Below the pieces are notes generated by a model. It was not told the origin of the DNA and did no database searches. It saw nothing but the letters and a program-made list of their open reading frames with translations. The position numbers and the translations under genes were made by a program. This document shows, in pieces, positions 25,657 to 34,398 of a stretch of DNA of 64,000 nucleotides. Each line of letters starts with the position of its first letter. The stretch's first letter is position 1. Source of the stretch: an uncultured Flavobacteriales bacterium (lineage in GTDB: Bacteria > Bacteroidota > Bacteroidia > Flavobacteriales_D > Crocinitomicaceae); assembly GCA_905480145.1 (NCBI GenBank), contig CAJQPA010000003.1, positions 1-64,000 of the forward strand, given 5' to 3'.

Positions 25657-27111
25657 CTAGGCAGAAATAACCTTCTTTGGTTTTTCTAATGTCCAAACTA
25701 TTGCCAGAAGTAGTAAAATAAGACCATTGTGGAAGACGAATTTTCGCATTGTCATTATTTCAGGGTCAATATCGATAATACGAGTAATGAAGAATATCAG
25801 TAACGAAAACCCAAAATAGAGAAAGAACTTGCGAAGGTTATAATTGATTGGATAATATTTTTGTCCAAGAAGATAAGAGGCGATCATTTGAAAGGCATAT
25901 ACAATTAGTGTTGCCCATGCCGCAGCGATGAAACCATACTTAGGTATAAATATTAAATTGACCAAAATAGTGATGATTGCCCCGCCAATAGCAATGTATG
26001 CACCAAAACGTGTTTGCCCGCTCAATTTATACCAAATAGATTGATTCAAATAGATTCCCAAAAAGACGTTCGCGATCAACAGAATTGGAACCACATTCAA
26101 ACCTGCCCAATATTCATCATTTCTTATGAAGTGCTTGAAAATATCAATATTTAAAGCCACGCCTAGGAACACAATACAAACGGCAGCAATGAAATAATTC
26201 ATGATTTTGACATACAGTTTGTTTCTATCCATATTCTTTGACTGGGCAAAGAAGAATGGCTCTGCTGCGTACCTATAGGCCTGCAAGAATATGGTTAAAA
26301 TCATTGCTAACTTATAGCAAGCACTGTAAATTCCAACTTGACCCAAAGCGTATTCTTTTGAATTCCCCGCATTCACTAAAAGCGGTTTCATCATTACACG
26401 GTCAATTGTTTCATTAACCATTCCAGCCAATCCAGCGATTACAAGTGGTAAAGAATATTTTAGCATTTCCTTTGCTAAGACCTTATCGAATTTCATTTTC
26501 AAGCCCGAGAAGTCTTGATGAGTTCCAACAATTTTAACAGCAGAAGACATTAAGTTAGCCAATAGAATTAGCAGAATGGCTTCCATTGGGCGAGCTGGAT
26601 CAAATAAATAATACACAATGATTAAATTCAATCCTATGTTCACTAAAATTGCCGTAAAATGAATGGTTGCAAATTTCTTTGCTTTATTATCCGCTCTTAA
26701 CTTGGCCATTGGCAGTGCTGTAATTGCATCAATAGAAACAATACCTGCCATCAATATTATAAATTCCCGGTGGTCCGGGTATCCAATCCAAGTTGCAATA
26801 CTGTGACTTCCAAAGAATACGGCTAAAAAGAACAAAATACTAAAGCCAAAAACAGTCAAAAAACTATTTCTGAATACCATTTCTTTATCCTCTTTTTCAT
26901 TGATGAATTTAAAAAAGGCAGTCTCCATACCCAAGGGCAGAAGTATGATTAAGAAAGTAACAAAAGCGTATAATTCAGAAAGAACACCGTAATCAGTTGT
27001 CGCAAATCTAGAGGTATAAAGTGGAACTAAAAAGTAATTGAGCAGTCGACCAACAATTGTTGGTAACCCATAGATGGCAGTTTGCCCTAGTAAACTTTTA
27101 AGCGAACTCAA
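25657..27111 (-). CDS. Polysaccharide/oligosaccharide flippase (Wzx-like)
   Basis: An integral membrane protein of 484 residues with about 12-14 transmembrane helices and the N-terminal signature SLLGQTAIYGLPTIVGRLLNYFLVPLYTS typical of polysaccharide biosynthesis (MVF/MATE-like) exporters. It probably flips lipid-linked saccharides across the inner membrane. It lies directly downstream of the enoyl-CoA hydratase gene (three bases) and upstream of dut. The substrate is unknown; only one glycosyltransferase and one sugar nucleotidyltransferase occur nearby in the window. Confidence 0.87.
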   Translation of the reverse strand: MSSLKSLLGQTAIYGLPTIVGRLLNYFLVPLYTSRFATTDYGVLSELYAFVTFLIILLPLGMETAFFKFINEKEDKEMVFRNSFLTVFGFSILFFLAVFFGSHSIATWIGYPDHREFIILMAGIVSIDAITALPMAKLRADNKAKKFATIHFTAILVNIGLNLIIVYYLFDPARPMEAILLILLANLMSSAVKIVGTHQDFSGLKMKFDKVLAKEMLKYSLPLVIAGLAGMVNETIDRVMMKPLLVNAGNSKEYALGQVGIYSACYKLAMILTIFLQAYRYAAEPFFFAQSKNMDRNKLYVKIMNYFIAAVCIVFLGVALNIDIFKHFIRNDEYWAGLNVVPILLIANVFLGIYLNQSIWYKLSGQTRFGAYIAIGGAIITILVNLIFIPKYGFIAAAWATLIVYAFQMIASYLLGQKYYPINYNLRKFFLYFGFSLLIFFITRIIDIDPEIMTMRKFVFHNGLILLLLAIVWTLEKPKKVISA

Positions 27112-27113
27112 AT

Positions 27114-27890
27114 TTAATGTCTAAAATTTGCTTTTCTTTTCTCCATGAACGCCGTTGTTCCTTCTTTGAAATCTGCCGTTCCGAAACACTTCCCGAATTC
27201 TTCGATTTCAACATCGTAGCCATTCACTCCATCACGATCGTGAGCATTGATTGCTTTTATAGCCGAACTAATTGCTGTAGCAGAATTATTTAAAATTTTA
27301 CTTGCTATTTTCTCCGATAAGTCCATTAATTCTTCTGGCTCAACGACATGATTTACAAGACCCCACGATAAGGCATCATCTGCTTTTATCATTCCAGCTG
27401 TAAACACCATTTCATTTGCTTTTCCTTTACCAACTAATTGAGTCAAGCGCTGTGTACCACCATATCCAGGAATCACTCCTAAAGAAACCTCAGGCAATCC
27501 CATTCTAGCATTTGAAGAAGCTACTCGAATATGAGCCGCCATTGCCAATTCTAACCCACCACCTAAAGCAAAACCATTGACGGCAGCAATAACAGGAACA
27601 GATAGGTTTTCGATGACATCAAATAATATCTTCTGACCATTTTGGGCCAACACTCCACCTTCAGCAATTGAAAAATCGGCAAATTCTTTAATATCTGCAC
27701 CTGCAACAAAAGCTTTGTCTCCAGAACCCGTTAAAATAATTACCCCAACATTTGGATCAGCATCCAAGCTTGTAAAAGCCTTATTTAATTCTTCTATTGT
27801 CTCTTTGTTTAGGGCGTTCATTTGCTTTGGACGATTAATCGTTACATAAGCAATTTGACCTTTTTGTTCTGATAATATATTGTTGTACAT
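27114..27890 (-). CDS. Enoyl-CoA hydratase/isomerase family protein
   Basis: This 258-residue crotonase-fold enzyme shows FVAGADIKEF (oxyanion hole), GFALGGGLELAMAAHIRVAS, and PEVSLGVIPGYGGTQRL with catalytic Glu candidates typical of enoyl-CoA hydratases. It hydrates trans-2-enoyl-CoA in fatty-acid or amino-acid breakdown. The exact substrate is not determined; 3-hydroxybutyryl-CoA dehydratase is a common annotation. It is transcribed with the flippase gene three bases downstream. Confidence 0.92.
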   Translation of the reverse strand: MYNNILSEQKGQIAYVTINRPKQMNALNKETIEELNKAFTSLDADPNVGVIILTGSGDKAFVAGADIKEFADFSIAEGGVLAQNGQKILFDVIENLSVPVIAAVNGFALGGGLELAMAAHIRVASSNARMGLPEVSLGVIPGYGGTQRLTQLVGKGKANEMVFTAGMIKADDALSWGLVNHVVEPEELMDLSEKIASKILNNSATAISSAIKAINAHDRDGVNGYDVEIEEFGKCFGTADFKEGTTAFMEKRKANFRH

Positions 27891-27940
27891 GTCTGTTCTA
27901 TTTGATAGGTAAAGGTAATTAAAACGAGTTGAAAATGTTT

Positions 27941-28471
27941 TTATTTTCTCAATCTCTTATACATTTTAATGGCAACCATTAATCCAATCGCAACAGCAAA
28001 GAAACCAATTGTTGCCGAAATCCAATTCAGTGAATTCTTCATGGTCACTAAGAAGACAATTGCCACTAATGCTAGTGTAGCGACTTCATTGAAAACTCTA
28101 AGCCCAGTCGATTTCCATTTAAAAAGGCCTTTCGCCATATTGAATATTGTATTTTGGCAAATGAAATGATACATTAAAAGTAAAGCGACAAAAATCAACT
28201 TAATCTGCATCCATCCTTGATCTAGATATCCGGGACGTTCAATGATCATCCAAGTACCAAAGACCAACGTTAAAATCATTGCTGGGGTAGTAATAATCCA
28301 CCACAGTCGTTTTTCCATAATTTCAAATTGATCAGAAAGTATTTTCTTAGCGACATCATCTTTCTCTTGAGCCTCAAGATGATAAATAAATAAGCGAACG
28401 ATATAGAATAGTCCGGCAAACCAGCTGACCACAAAGATAATATGAAGTGCTTTTATTGTTTCAAAAGTCAT
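27941..28471 (-). CDS. HemJ/CopD-family membrane protein
   Basis: This 176-residue protein has about five transmembrane helices. The first helix carries KALHIIFVVSWFAGLFYI with the conserved His near residue 10, and a charged loop YHLEAQEKDD follows. The pattern resembles HemJ (protoporphyrinogen IX oxidase of the late haem pathway), often annotated as CopD family in Bacteroidota. HemJ acts on protoporphyrinogen in the inner membrane. The assignment is moderate because sequence similarity in this family is low. Confidence 0.65.
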   Translation of the reverse strand: MTFETIKALHIIFVVSWFAGLFYIVRLFIYHLEAQEKDDVAKKILSDQFEIMEKRLWWIITTPAMILTLVFGTWMIIERPGYLDQGWMQIKLIFVALLLMYHFICQNTIFNMAKGLFKWKSTGLRVFNEVATLALVAIVFLVTMKNSLNWISATIGFFAVAIGLMVAIKMYKRLRK

Positions 28472-28558
28472 ACTGTAAAAGTAGTTAAATTGAAGTAAAA
28501 AGAGATGAGTTAGTAGTGAGAAGTTACAAGAATGGGCGCTAGGTTGAAACCAATTGAT

Positions 28559-28566
28559 TATCTTTG
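28559..28566 (+). promoter_or_regulatory. Candidate -7 element for lysS
   Basis: TATCTTTG, an exact TAnnTTTG match, lies 18 bases upstream of the lysS start at 28584. The -33 element is not clear. Confidence 0.5.
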
Positions 28567-28583
28567 CCCCTTAAATATTTTAC

Positions 28584-30293
28584 ATGAGCACAATAGAACT
28601 TTCTGATCAAGAAATTCAACGAAGAGAAAAGTTGAATAAGCTACGAGATCTGGGTATCAACCCTTATCCGGCGGATTTGTTTCCGGTAACTGACTATTCT
28701 ACTGATATAAAACAGAAACTAGAAGAAGGAAAAGAAGTTTGCCTGGCAGGCAGAATGATGTCTCAAAGAGATATGGGAAAAGCTGCTTTTGCAGAACTTT
28801 TAGATTCTTCTGGTAGAATTCAACTGTACATTAATAGAGATGAAATTTGTCCTGGAGAAGATAAAACGCATTACAATCAAGTTTTCAAAAAATTAATTGA
28901 TTTAGGGGATTTTATTGGAATAAAAGGAACCGTATTCGTCACTAAAGTTGGGGAAACTTCCATTAAAGTAAAAGAATTAACATTGTTAAGTAAATCACTT
29001 AAACCGCTTCCCCTTCCGAAAACAGATGCTGATGGGAAGATTCACGATGCCTTTACGGATCCAGAAATGAGATACCGTCAGCGTTATGCTGATTTAGTCG
29101 TGAATCCTCATGTTAAAGAAATATTTGTAAAGCGTTCGAGGTTATATACTGCCATGCGTAATTTCTTCAATGATGCTGGCTACATGGAGGTTGAAACACC
29201 TATTCTTCAGCCAATTGCGGGAGGTGCAGCAGCGAGACCTTTTGCGACACATCATAACTCGTTAGATATTCCATTGTACATGAGAATTGCGAATGAGCTT
29301 TATTTAAAACGACTCATCGTGGGCGGTTTTGATGGCGTATATGAATTTTCTAAGAACTTCAGAAATGAAGGAATGGACAGAACTCATAACCCTGAGTTTA
29401 CTGCGATGGAAATATATGTATCCTACAAGGATTACAATTGGATGATGGATTTTGCAGAGCGCTTATTAGAGCATTGTGCATTAGCCGTTAACGGAACACC
29501 TGAATCAACTTTTGGAGAACATAAAATTAACTTTAAAGCTCCATATAAAAGAGTTACGATGCGCCAATCAATCATCGACTTCACAGGTTATGACATCAAA
29601 GGTCAATCTGAAGATGAATTGAGAGCGGCTGCATTAGGTATGGGTATCGAAGTAAATGATACGATGGGTGTAGGAAAATTAATTGATGAAATTTTTGGGG
29701 AGAAATGTGAAGGGAATTACATTCAGCCAACATTCATCACAGACTACCCTAAAGAAATGTCACCACTTTGTAAAGAACATAGAGAAGATTCTTCTTTAAC
29801 AGAGCGCTTCGAATTAATGGTTTGTGGGAAAGAAATAGCAAACGCTTATTCTGAATTAAATGATCCCATAGATCAAAGAAATCGTTTTGAAGAGCAAGTG
29901 AAATTAGCTCAAAAAGGAGATGATGAGGCCGGTGAGTTTATTGATCAAGATTTCTTGCGTTCTCTAGAGTATGGAATGCCGCCAACAAGTGGAATGGGAA
30001 TCGGGATGGATCGTTTGGTAATGTACTTGACAAATAACCCTTCTATTCAAGAAGTGCTATTCTTCCCTCAAATGAAACCAGAGGTGTTTGGAAAACCAGG
30101 ACCTGATTTGTCAGAAAATGAAAAAATCATTTATGATATTCTAACAAAAGAAGAAACGATTGGTTTGAATGACCTTAAAACGCAATCAGGCTTAAGCAAT
30201 AAGCAGTGGGACAAGGGAATAAAGGGATTAACGAAAAATAACATTGCCAAAGTCACAAAGACGGATGACAATTTGGTTGTTGATTTGGTATAA
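28584..30293 (+). CDS. lysS: Lysyl-tRNA synthetase (class II)
   Basis: Charges tRNA-Lys in the cytoplasm. The 569-residue protein has an N-terminal OB-fold anticodon-binding domain (about 40-170; GRMMSQRDMGKAAFAEL). The class II catalytic core follows: motif 1 FNDAGYMEVETPILQP, motif 2 FRNEGMDRTHNPEFT, and motif 3 GMGIGMDRLVMYLTN. A C-terminal extension of about 70 residues (after about residue 500) resembles a small winged-helix segment (LTKEETIGLNDLKTQSGLSNK). Such an extension is common in Bacteroidota LysRS. It is monocistronic with a clear terminator. Confidence 0.97.
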   Translation: MSTIELSDQEIQRREKLNKLRDLGINPYPADLFPVTDYSTDIKQKLEEGKEVCLAGRMMSQRDMGKAAFAELLDSSGRIQLYINRDEICPGEDKTHYNQVFKKLIDLGDFIGIKGTVFVTKVGETSIKVKELTLLSKSLKPLPLPKTDADGKIHDAFTDPEMRYRQRYADLVVNPHVKEIFVKRSRLYTAMRNFFNDAGYMEVETPILQPIAGGAAARPFATHHNSLDIPLYMRIANELYLKRLIVGGFDGVYEFSKNFRNEGMDRTHNPEFTAMEIYVSYKDYNWMMDFAERLLEHCALAVNGTPESTFGEHKINFKAPYKRVTMRQSIIDFTGYDIKGQSEDELRAAALGMGIEVNDTMGVGKLIDEIFGEKCEGNYIQPTFITDYPKEMSPLCKEHREDSSLTERFELMVCGKEIANAYSELNDPIDQRNRFEEQVKLAQKGDDEAGEFIDQDFLRSLEYGMPPTSGMGIGMDRLVMYLTNNPSIQEVLFFPQMKPEVFGKPGPDLSENEKIIYDILTKEETIGLNDLKTQSGLSNKQWDKGIKGLTKNNIAKVTKTDDNLVVDLV

Positions 30294-30308
30294 TTTTCAA
30301 AAAAACAA

Positions 30309-30338
30309 AAAGGTCAGCTTAATTCGCTGACCTTTTTT
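30309..30338 (+). terminator. Terminator between lysS and the LacI gene
   Basis: AAAAAGGTCAGC / GCTGACCTTTTT forms a strong stem with T-runs on both sides, so it can end transcription from both convergent genes. Confidence 0.88.
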
Positions 30339-30363
30339 TATGCCTTATTTTGAAGAACTGGAA

Positions 30364-31356
30364 TTAATGTGACCCCCTTGAGATAAATTCGCAAGGGAAA
30401 ATAAAATGTTCTCCCGGATCTTTACTTTCTTTTAATCGACTATACATCCTATCGGCTGTTTGCAAACCAATTTTATTAATTGGCTGACGAATGGCACTTA
30501 TTGGAGGATTCAAGTATTCAAACGCCTCACTATCATCAAAAGAAATTATCCTAACATCGCTTGGTACGTTAATGTTGTTTTTCTTCAAAGAAGCCAAAAC
30601 AGGATAAGTACATTGATTGTTTAAAGCGACGAATGAGTCCGTCCCCTTTTTAATTTGGGCTTTGATTGCCTCGTTGATTTCATCTTCGCCATTTGGTAAG
30701 TCAATGTATTCGAAGTCAATGTCATATTTCTCGCAAGCTAACTTAACACCCTCAATTCTATCTTGAATTGTTGAAACATTAGAAGGTGAAGGAACCAAAG
30801 CCGAAACTCGAGTAGGTTTTTTAGAAAATGCTTTTATTAGTTTTTTCCCTTCCGAGATGTTGTCAACTCCAACAAAGTCAGCATCTTTATCTCCAGGTCT
30901 ATCGGTAAAGACAACCGGAATGTGTGTTGAAAGTAATATTGGAATGAGATCTTTTATATCATTACTTGGTGCAATAATCATCCCATCAATACTTCTTTGA
31001 ATCAGCTCATTCATAAGAACCTTTTCCACTTGATTATCATCATTGGTATTGACAATAAACGTATTGTATCCTTGAGCGTATAATTTTTCTTGAATAATTT
31101 TGCAACTTTCAGCGTAAAATGGATTAGAAATGTCCGGTAAAACTAAACCTATTGTTTTCGTTTCTCCCTGTCTTAAGCTCTTAGCGAAGAAATTTGGAAC
31201 ATAAGACAATTCAATTGCTTTTGCTTTAATTAACTCCTGTTTATTCTTGCTGATGTTAAACTGATCCCCTTTGTCATTTAATACAAACGATACCGTAGCT
31301 TTAGAAACACCCAGGGCTTGAGCAATATCATTTAGTGAGGTTCTTTTTTTCTTCAT
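30364..31356 (-). CDS. LacI/GalR-family transcriptional regulator
   Basis: This 330-residue regulator has an N-terminal helix-turn-helix (about 6-60; SLNDIAQALGVSKATVSFVLNDKG) and a periplasmic-binding-protein-like sensor domain. The domain carries KTIGLVLPDISNPFYAESCKII and later SAIRQPINKIG. The effector is presumably a sugar or related metabolite. No sugar-utilisation gene is adjacent, so targets are likely elsewhere. It is monocistronic. Confidence 0.92.
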   Translation of the reverse strand: MKKKRTSLNDIAQALGVSKATVSFVLNDKGDQFNISKNKQELIKAKAIELSYVPNFFAKSLRQGETKTIGLVLPDISNPFYAESCKIIQEKLYAQGYNTFIVNTNDDNQVEKVLMNELIQRSIDGMIIAPSNDIKDLIPILLSTHIPVVFTDRPGDKDADFVGVDNISEGKKLIKAFSKKPTRVSALVPSPSNVSTIQDRIEGVKLACEKYDIDFEYIDLPNGEDEINEAIKAQIKKGTDSFVALNNQCTYPVLASLKKNNINVPSDVRIISFDDSEAFEYLNPPISAIRQPINKIGLQTADRMYSRLKESKDPGEHFIFPCEFISRGSH

Positions 31357-31431
31357 TTGGTTCAGGTCTATCTTAAAAAGTACAAATAATTTATCCTTCG
31401 TATTTAAAGTTAAATTAGATGGGAATGTTAC

Positions 31432-32235
31432 CTACGGTAAAGTAGATAACATTTTTTCAAATTCTGTTTTGTAAGTTTTTCTTCCTGCACAACCATTGGT
31501 TATTGCCAAATTTTGGAAGTTCTCAATTCTATCTCCCGGATCAGGATGAGTACTCAAGAACTCTGGTGTTCGAGCTCCTCCCATTTCTTTAATCTTCATA
31601 AAAAATCCGGCTCCACCATCAGCATTATAGTCTGTTGGACACAAATAATCTACCGATTTTCCATCTGCTTCAGACTCATGTTTTCTTGAAAATTTCAAGC
31701 CAATTAAACCTGAAGTAACCTGTTTCAAAGCAACCATATCACCTGCAATAACATCCAAGCAAACTTGAATTCCAAATTGCGTTGTCATTTGACGAGTAGA
31801 ATGCCTCATGTCTGCATGTGCAATTTCATGACCCAAAACACCAGCAAATTGATCTTCAGAATCTAAAAACTTTAATATTCCTGTATAGATATAGATGTAT
31901 CCTCCTGGAGTACAAAATGCATTTAACGTACTGTCATCTTGAATGATACGTAACCTCCAGTTAAATTCATCTTTATAATCAACCCCACCACTTGCTAATA
32001 TTTTATCACGGACTTTATAGATGTATTCATATGCGGATTTATACTTTACAGAATCCAAAAGAGGATATTGAGCAGGGTTTCCATCAATTTCAGCAGCAAC
32101 TTGCGCTCCGAATTGTTTATCTTGCTCAATCGTAAATAAATTAACTCCTTTTCCTTTGTTCTTTTTATTAACCACACCGCATGATATAACCAATGCTAGC
32201 GTGACTATAAATACAATTAAATTTGATATTTTCAT
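31432..32235 (-). CDS. M48-family metalloprotease, lipoprotein
   Basis: The ATG at 32235 is preferred over the ORF extension upstream because it gives a proper lipoprotein signal (lipobox VISC, Cys19). The 267-residue mature zinc protease has the HExxH motif HEIAH (136-140) and DMRHSTRQM. The third zinc-ligand region is KHESEADGKSVDYLC. M48 lipoproteins of this size (BepA/LoiP-like) act in outer-membrane protein quality control. The gene follows the PAP2-like gene by about 25 bases and ends the asnS-rpoN-PAP2-M48 run. Confidence 0.9.
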   Translation of the reverse strand: MKISNLIVFIVTLALVISCGVVNKKNKGKGVNLFTIEQDKQFGAQVAAEIDGNPAQYPLLDSVKYKSAYEYIYKVRDKILASGGVDYKDEFNWRLRIIQDDSTLNAFCTPGGYIYIYTGILKFLDSEDQFAGVLGHEIAHADMRHSTRQMTTQFGIQVCLDVIAGDMVALKQVTSGLIGLKFSRKHESEADGKSVDYLCPTDYNADGGAGFFMKIKEMGGARTPEFLSTHPDPGDRIENFQNLAITNGCAGRKTYKTEFEKMLSTLP

Positions 32236-32260
32236 TCTCTGTTTTTTACGATTTATTGTT

Positions 32261-32905
32261 CTAAAAAAAGAAACCGATTCCAAAAGTAATAAAACTTCCA
32301 ATACACCAACCAATTACTAATTCGTCTAGGCTATGTTTGCTTAAATATAATCTAGCAGACATAACCAAACCAGAAATAATAAAGGCAAAGGCAATAATCC
32401 ATAATTGATAATCTGTATGACCATCAATATAGCTAAACAAAAACCCAACCAAAATTCCACATCCAGCGGCGTGAATACTTATTTTTTTCCATCTATTTAG
32501 AAAAAAGAATACAAATGTTACAAGAACTCCAGCTAACGGAAGAGTGACAAAATATTTGGGATAAAAAGGCACAAGCTGCGCTCTATAGTAATACAATCCA
32601 AAAAGTAAGAGGGAGTAAAAGAACATGATCGCAATTGGAGCCCTTCTCTCTTTTTGCGTCTCCATTTCTATGGATTGAATCATTTTGTGTCTTTTCATTA
32701 AGTAAAATGATAATGCCGGAGCAAGACCTATAAAAACAGTATAGTGGTAAAGCAATCTCAGCTTCTCTTTTGGATGCAAATTATAAAAGCAATATGTGTT
32801 ATAAAACCCATGATCAGAGGGGACATACATTACTAATATTAGCGCGATAATTGGTAAAACTAAAGGATTAAAAACCCAAGAAATAATATTTGCGGATAAC
32901 CTCAT
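32261..32905 (-). CDS. PAP2-like membrane phosphatase
   Basis: A 214-residue integral membrane protein with about six helices. It shows degenerate but recognisable PAP2 motifs: a KERRAP segment, SIHAAG, and ARLYLSKHSLDELVIG (Arg, His and Asp/Glu in the third motif). Members dephosphorylate lipid phosphates such as undecaprenyl diphosphate or phosphatidate. Its start codon overlaps the rpoN stop codon by one base, so the two are translationally coupled. The exact substrate is unknown. Confidence 0.7.
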   Translation of the reverse strand: MRLSANIISWVFNPLVLPIIALILVMYVPSDHGFYNTYCFYNLHPKEKLRLLYHYTVFIGLAPALSFYLMKRHKMIQSIEMETQKERRAPIAIMFFYSLLLFGLYYYRAQLVPFYPKYFVTLPLAGVLVTFVFFFLNRWKKISIHAAGCGILVGFLFSYIDGHTDYQLWIIAFAFIISGLVMSARLYLSKHSLDELVIGWCIGSFITFGIGFFF

Positions 32906-34341
32906 TAAAGTTCCTTTCTCAATCGTGCCACAGGAATATTTAATTGCTCTCTATACTTTGCTACTGTCCTTCTGGCAATATTATATCCTTTATCTTTCAA
33001 GAGAATTGCCAACTTTTCATCGGTCAAAGGCTTTCTTTTTTCTTCTGCATTAACGGCTTCAGAAAGAATCTTTTTTACTTCACGTGTTGAAACCTCTTCA
33101 CCTGAACTTGTTGAAAGTGATTCAGAAAAGAAATATTTCAAAGAGATAACGCCCTGTTCTGTCTGAACATATTTACTATTTGCAACTCTTGATATTGTTG
33201 AAATATCTAGATTCACAATTTCAGCAATATCCTTTAATATCATTGGCCTAAGTTTCGTCTCATCCCCTGTTAAGAAATATTGTTTCTGATAATTCATGAT
33301 TGCATCCATGGTCAGTAACAAGGTGTTTTGACGTTGTTTGATCGCGTCAATAAACCATTTTGCTCCATCCAGTTTTTGCTTTATAAAAGTTAAAGCCTCT
33401 TTATCTGTCTTTGATGATTTCGCTCCTTCAGCATAACCTCTAAGCATGTTTTTATAAGCTCCACTGACCTTTAATTCAGGAGCGTTTCTTCCATTAATTG
33501 TTAAACTTAATTTCCCGTCATTCTCGGTTACACCAAAATCTGGAACAATTTGCTGATAATTACCTGTAGCTTCTTTTGAGGAGCCTCCTGGTTTTGGATT
33601 TAACTTAACGATCTCATCTATTGCTTCTTTAAGATCTTCATTATTAATCTCCAATTTTTTCATAATCTTTTTGTAGTGCTTCTTTGTAAACTCTTCAAAA
33701 TGATCTTCTAATATTTTTTTTGCTGTAAAACGGGTAATATCACCGTTTTGTCTTCTATCAATTTGCAACAACAAACATTCTCTTAAATCTCTTGCTCCAA
33801 TTCCAGCAGGATCCATTTCCTGAATCAAACTTAATATCTTTTCTACTTCCTCTTCAGTGGCAGAGATATTCATAGAGAATGCTAAATCATCCACTATTGC
33901 TTCTATTTCACGATTTAAATATCCCGATTCATCTAAATTACCTATGAGTGTATCGGCAATAACGAACTGCGTATCGTTCAATTTACGCATTTTCAATTGC
34001 GTCGTCAGTCTCTCTTGGAACGACTTAGAACCAGACAATGGAATTACCTTTTCTTCATCGTCTTTACTTGTATTATTTACTTGCGTTTTGTAATCAGCAT
34101 CATCGGCGAGGTAATCGTCAATGTTAAAATCCTCCTCTTTTTCATCCTCTTCTTGCTCGTCATCAAATTCATCCTCTTCTTTCTCTTCCGCTCCTTCTTC
34201 TAAAGCAGGGTTTTCTTCTATTTCTTGTTTTATACGAGTTTCTAATTCCATCGTAGGCACTTGCAACAATTTCATCAATTGAATCTGTTGGGGAGACAAG
34301 CGCTGCTCCATCTTGTGCGATAAGTATTGTTTTAATGCCAT
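32905..34341 (-). CDS. rpoN: RNA polymerase sigma-54 factor
   Basis: The 478-residue protein has a Gln/Leu-rich region I (QYLSHKMEQRLSPQQIQLMKLLQ) that contacts activators. A very acidic linker (about residues 50-90, mostly Glu and Asp) follows, then the core-binding region. The C-terminal DNA-binding part has the RpoN box ARRTVAKYRE (456-465). Sigma-54 requires AAA+ activators to melt DNA at -24/-12 promoters. No activator is present in the window. The order asnS-rpoN is commonly seen in Flavobacteriia. Confidence 0.97.
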   Translation of the reverse strand: MALKQYLSHKMEQRLSPQQIQLMKLLQVPTMELETRIKQEIEENPALEEGAEEKEEDEFDDEQEEDEKEEDFNIDDYLADDADYKTQVNNTSKDDEEKVIPLSGSKSFQERLTTQLKMRKLNDTQFVIADTLIGNLDESGYLNREIEAIVDDLAFSMNISATEEEVEKILSLIQEMDPAGIGARDLRECLLLQIDRRQNGDITRFTAKKILEDHFEEFTKKHYKKIMKKLEINNEDLKEAIDEIVKLNPKPGGSSKEATGNYQQIVPDFGVTENDGKLSLTINGRNAPELKVSGAYKNMLRGYAEGAKSSKTDKEALTFIKQKLDGAKWFIDAIKQRQNTLLLTMDAIMNYQKQYFLTGDETKLRPMILKDIAEIVNLDISTISRVANSKYVQTEQGVISLKYFFSESLSTSSGEEVSTREVKKILSEAVNAEEKRKPLTDEKLAILLKDKGYNIARRTVAKYREQLNIPVARLRKEL

Positions 34342-34398
34342 AAGCGTGATTAATTATCAGTAAAGTACTTAATAATTGATAAAAACTGTGCTGTTTTA

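Noticed and set aside
30364-31356. LacI regulator controlling lysS
   Set aside because: The genes are convergent with a strong terminator between them and share no operator region, so a link is not supported.
32236-32313. N-terminal extension of the M48 protease gene
   Set aside because: The extension adds 26 residues that spoil the lipoprotein signal; the ATG at 32235 gives a clean signal with lipobox Cys19.
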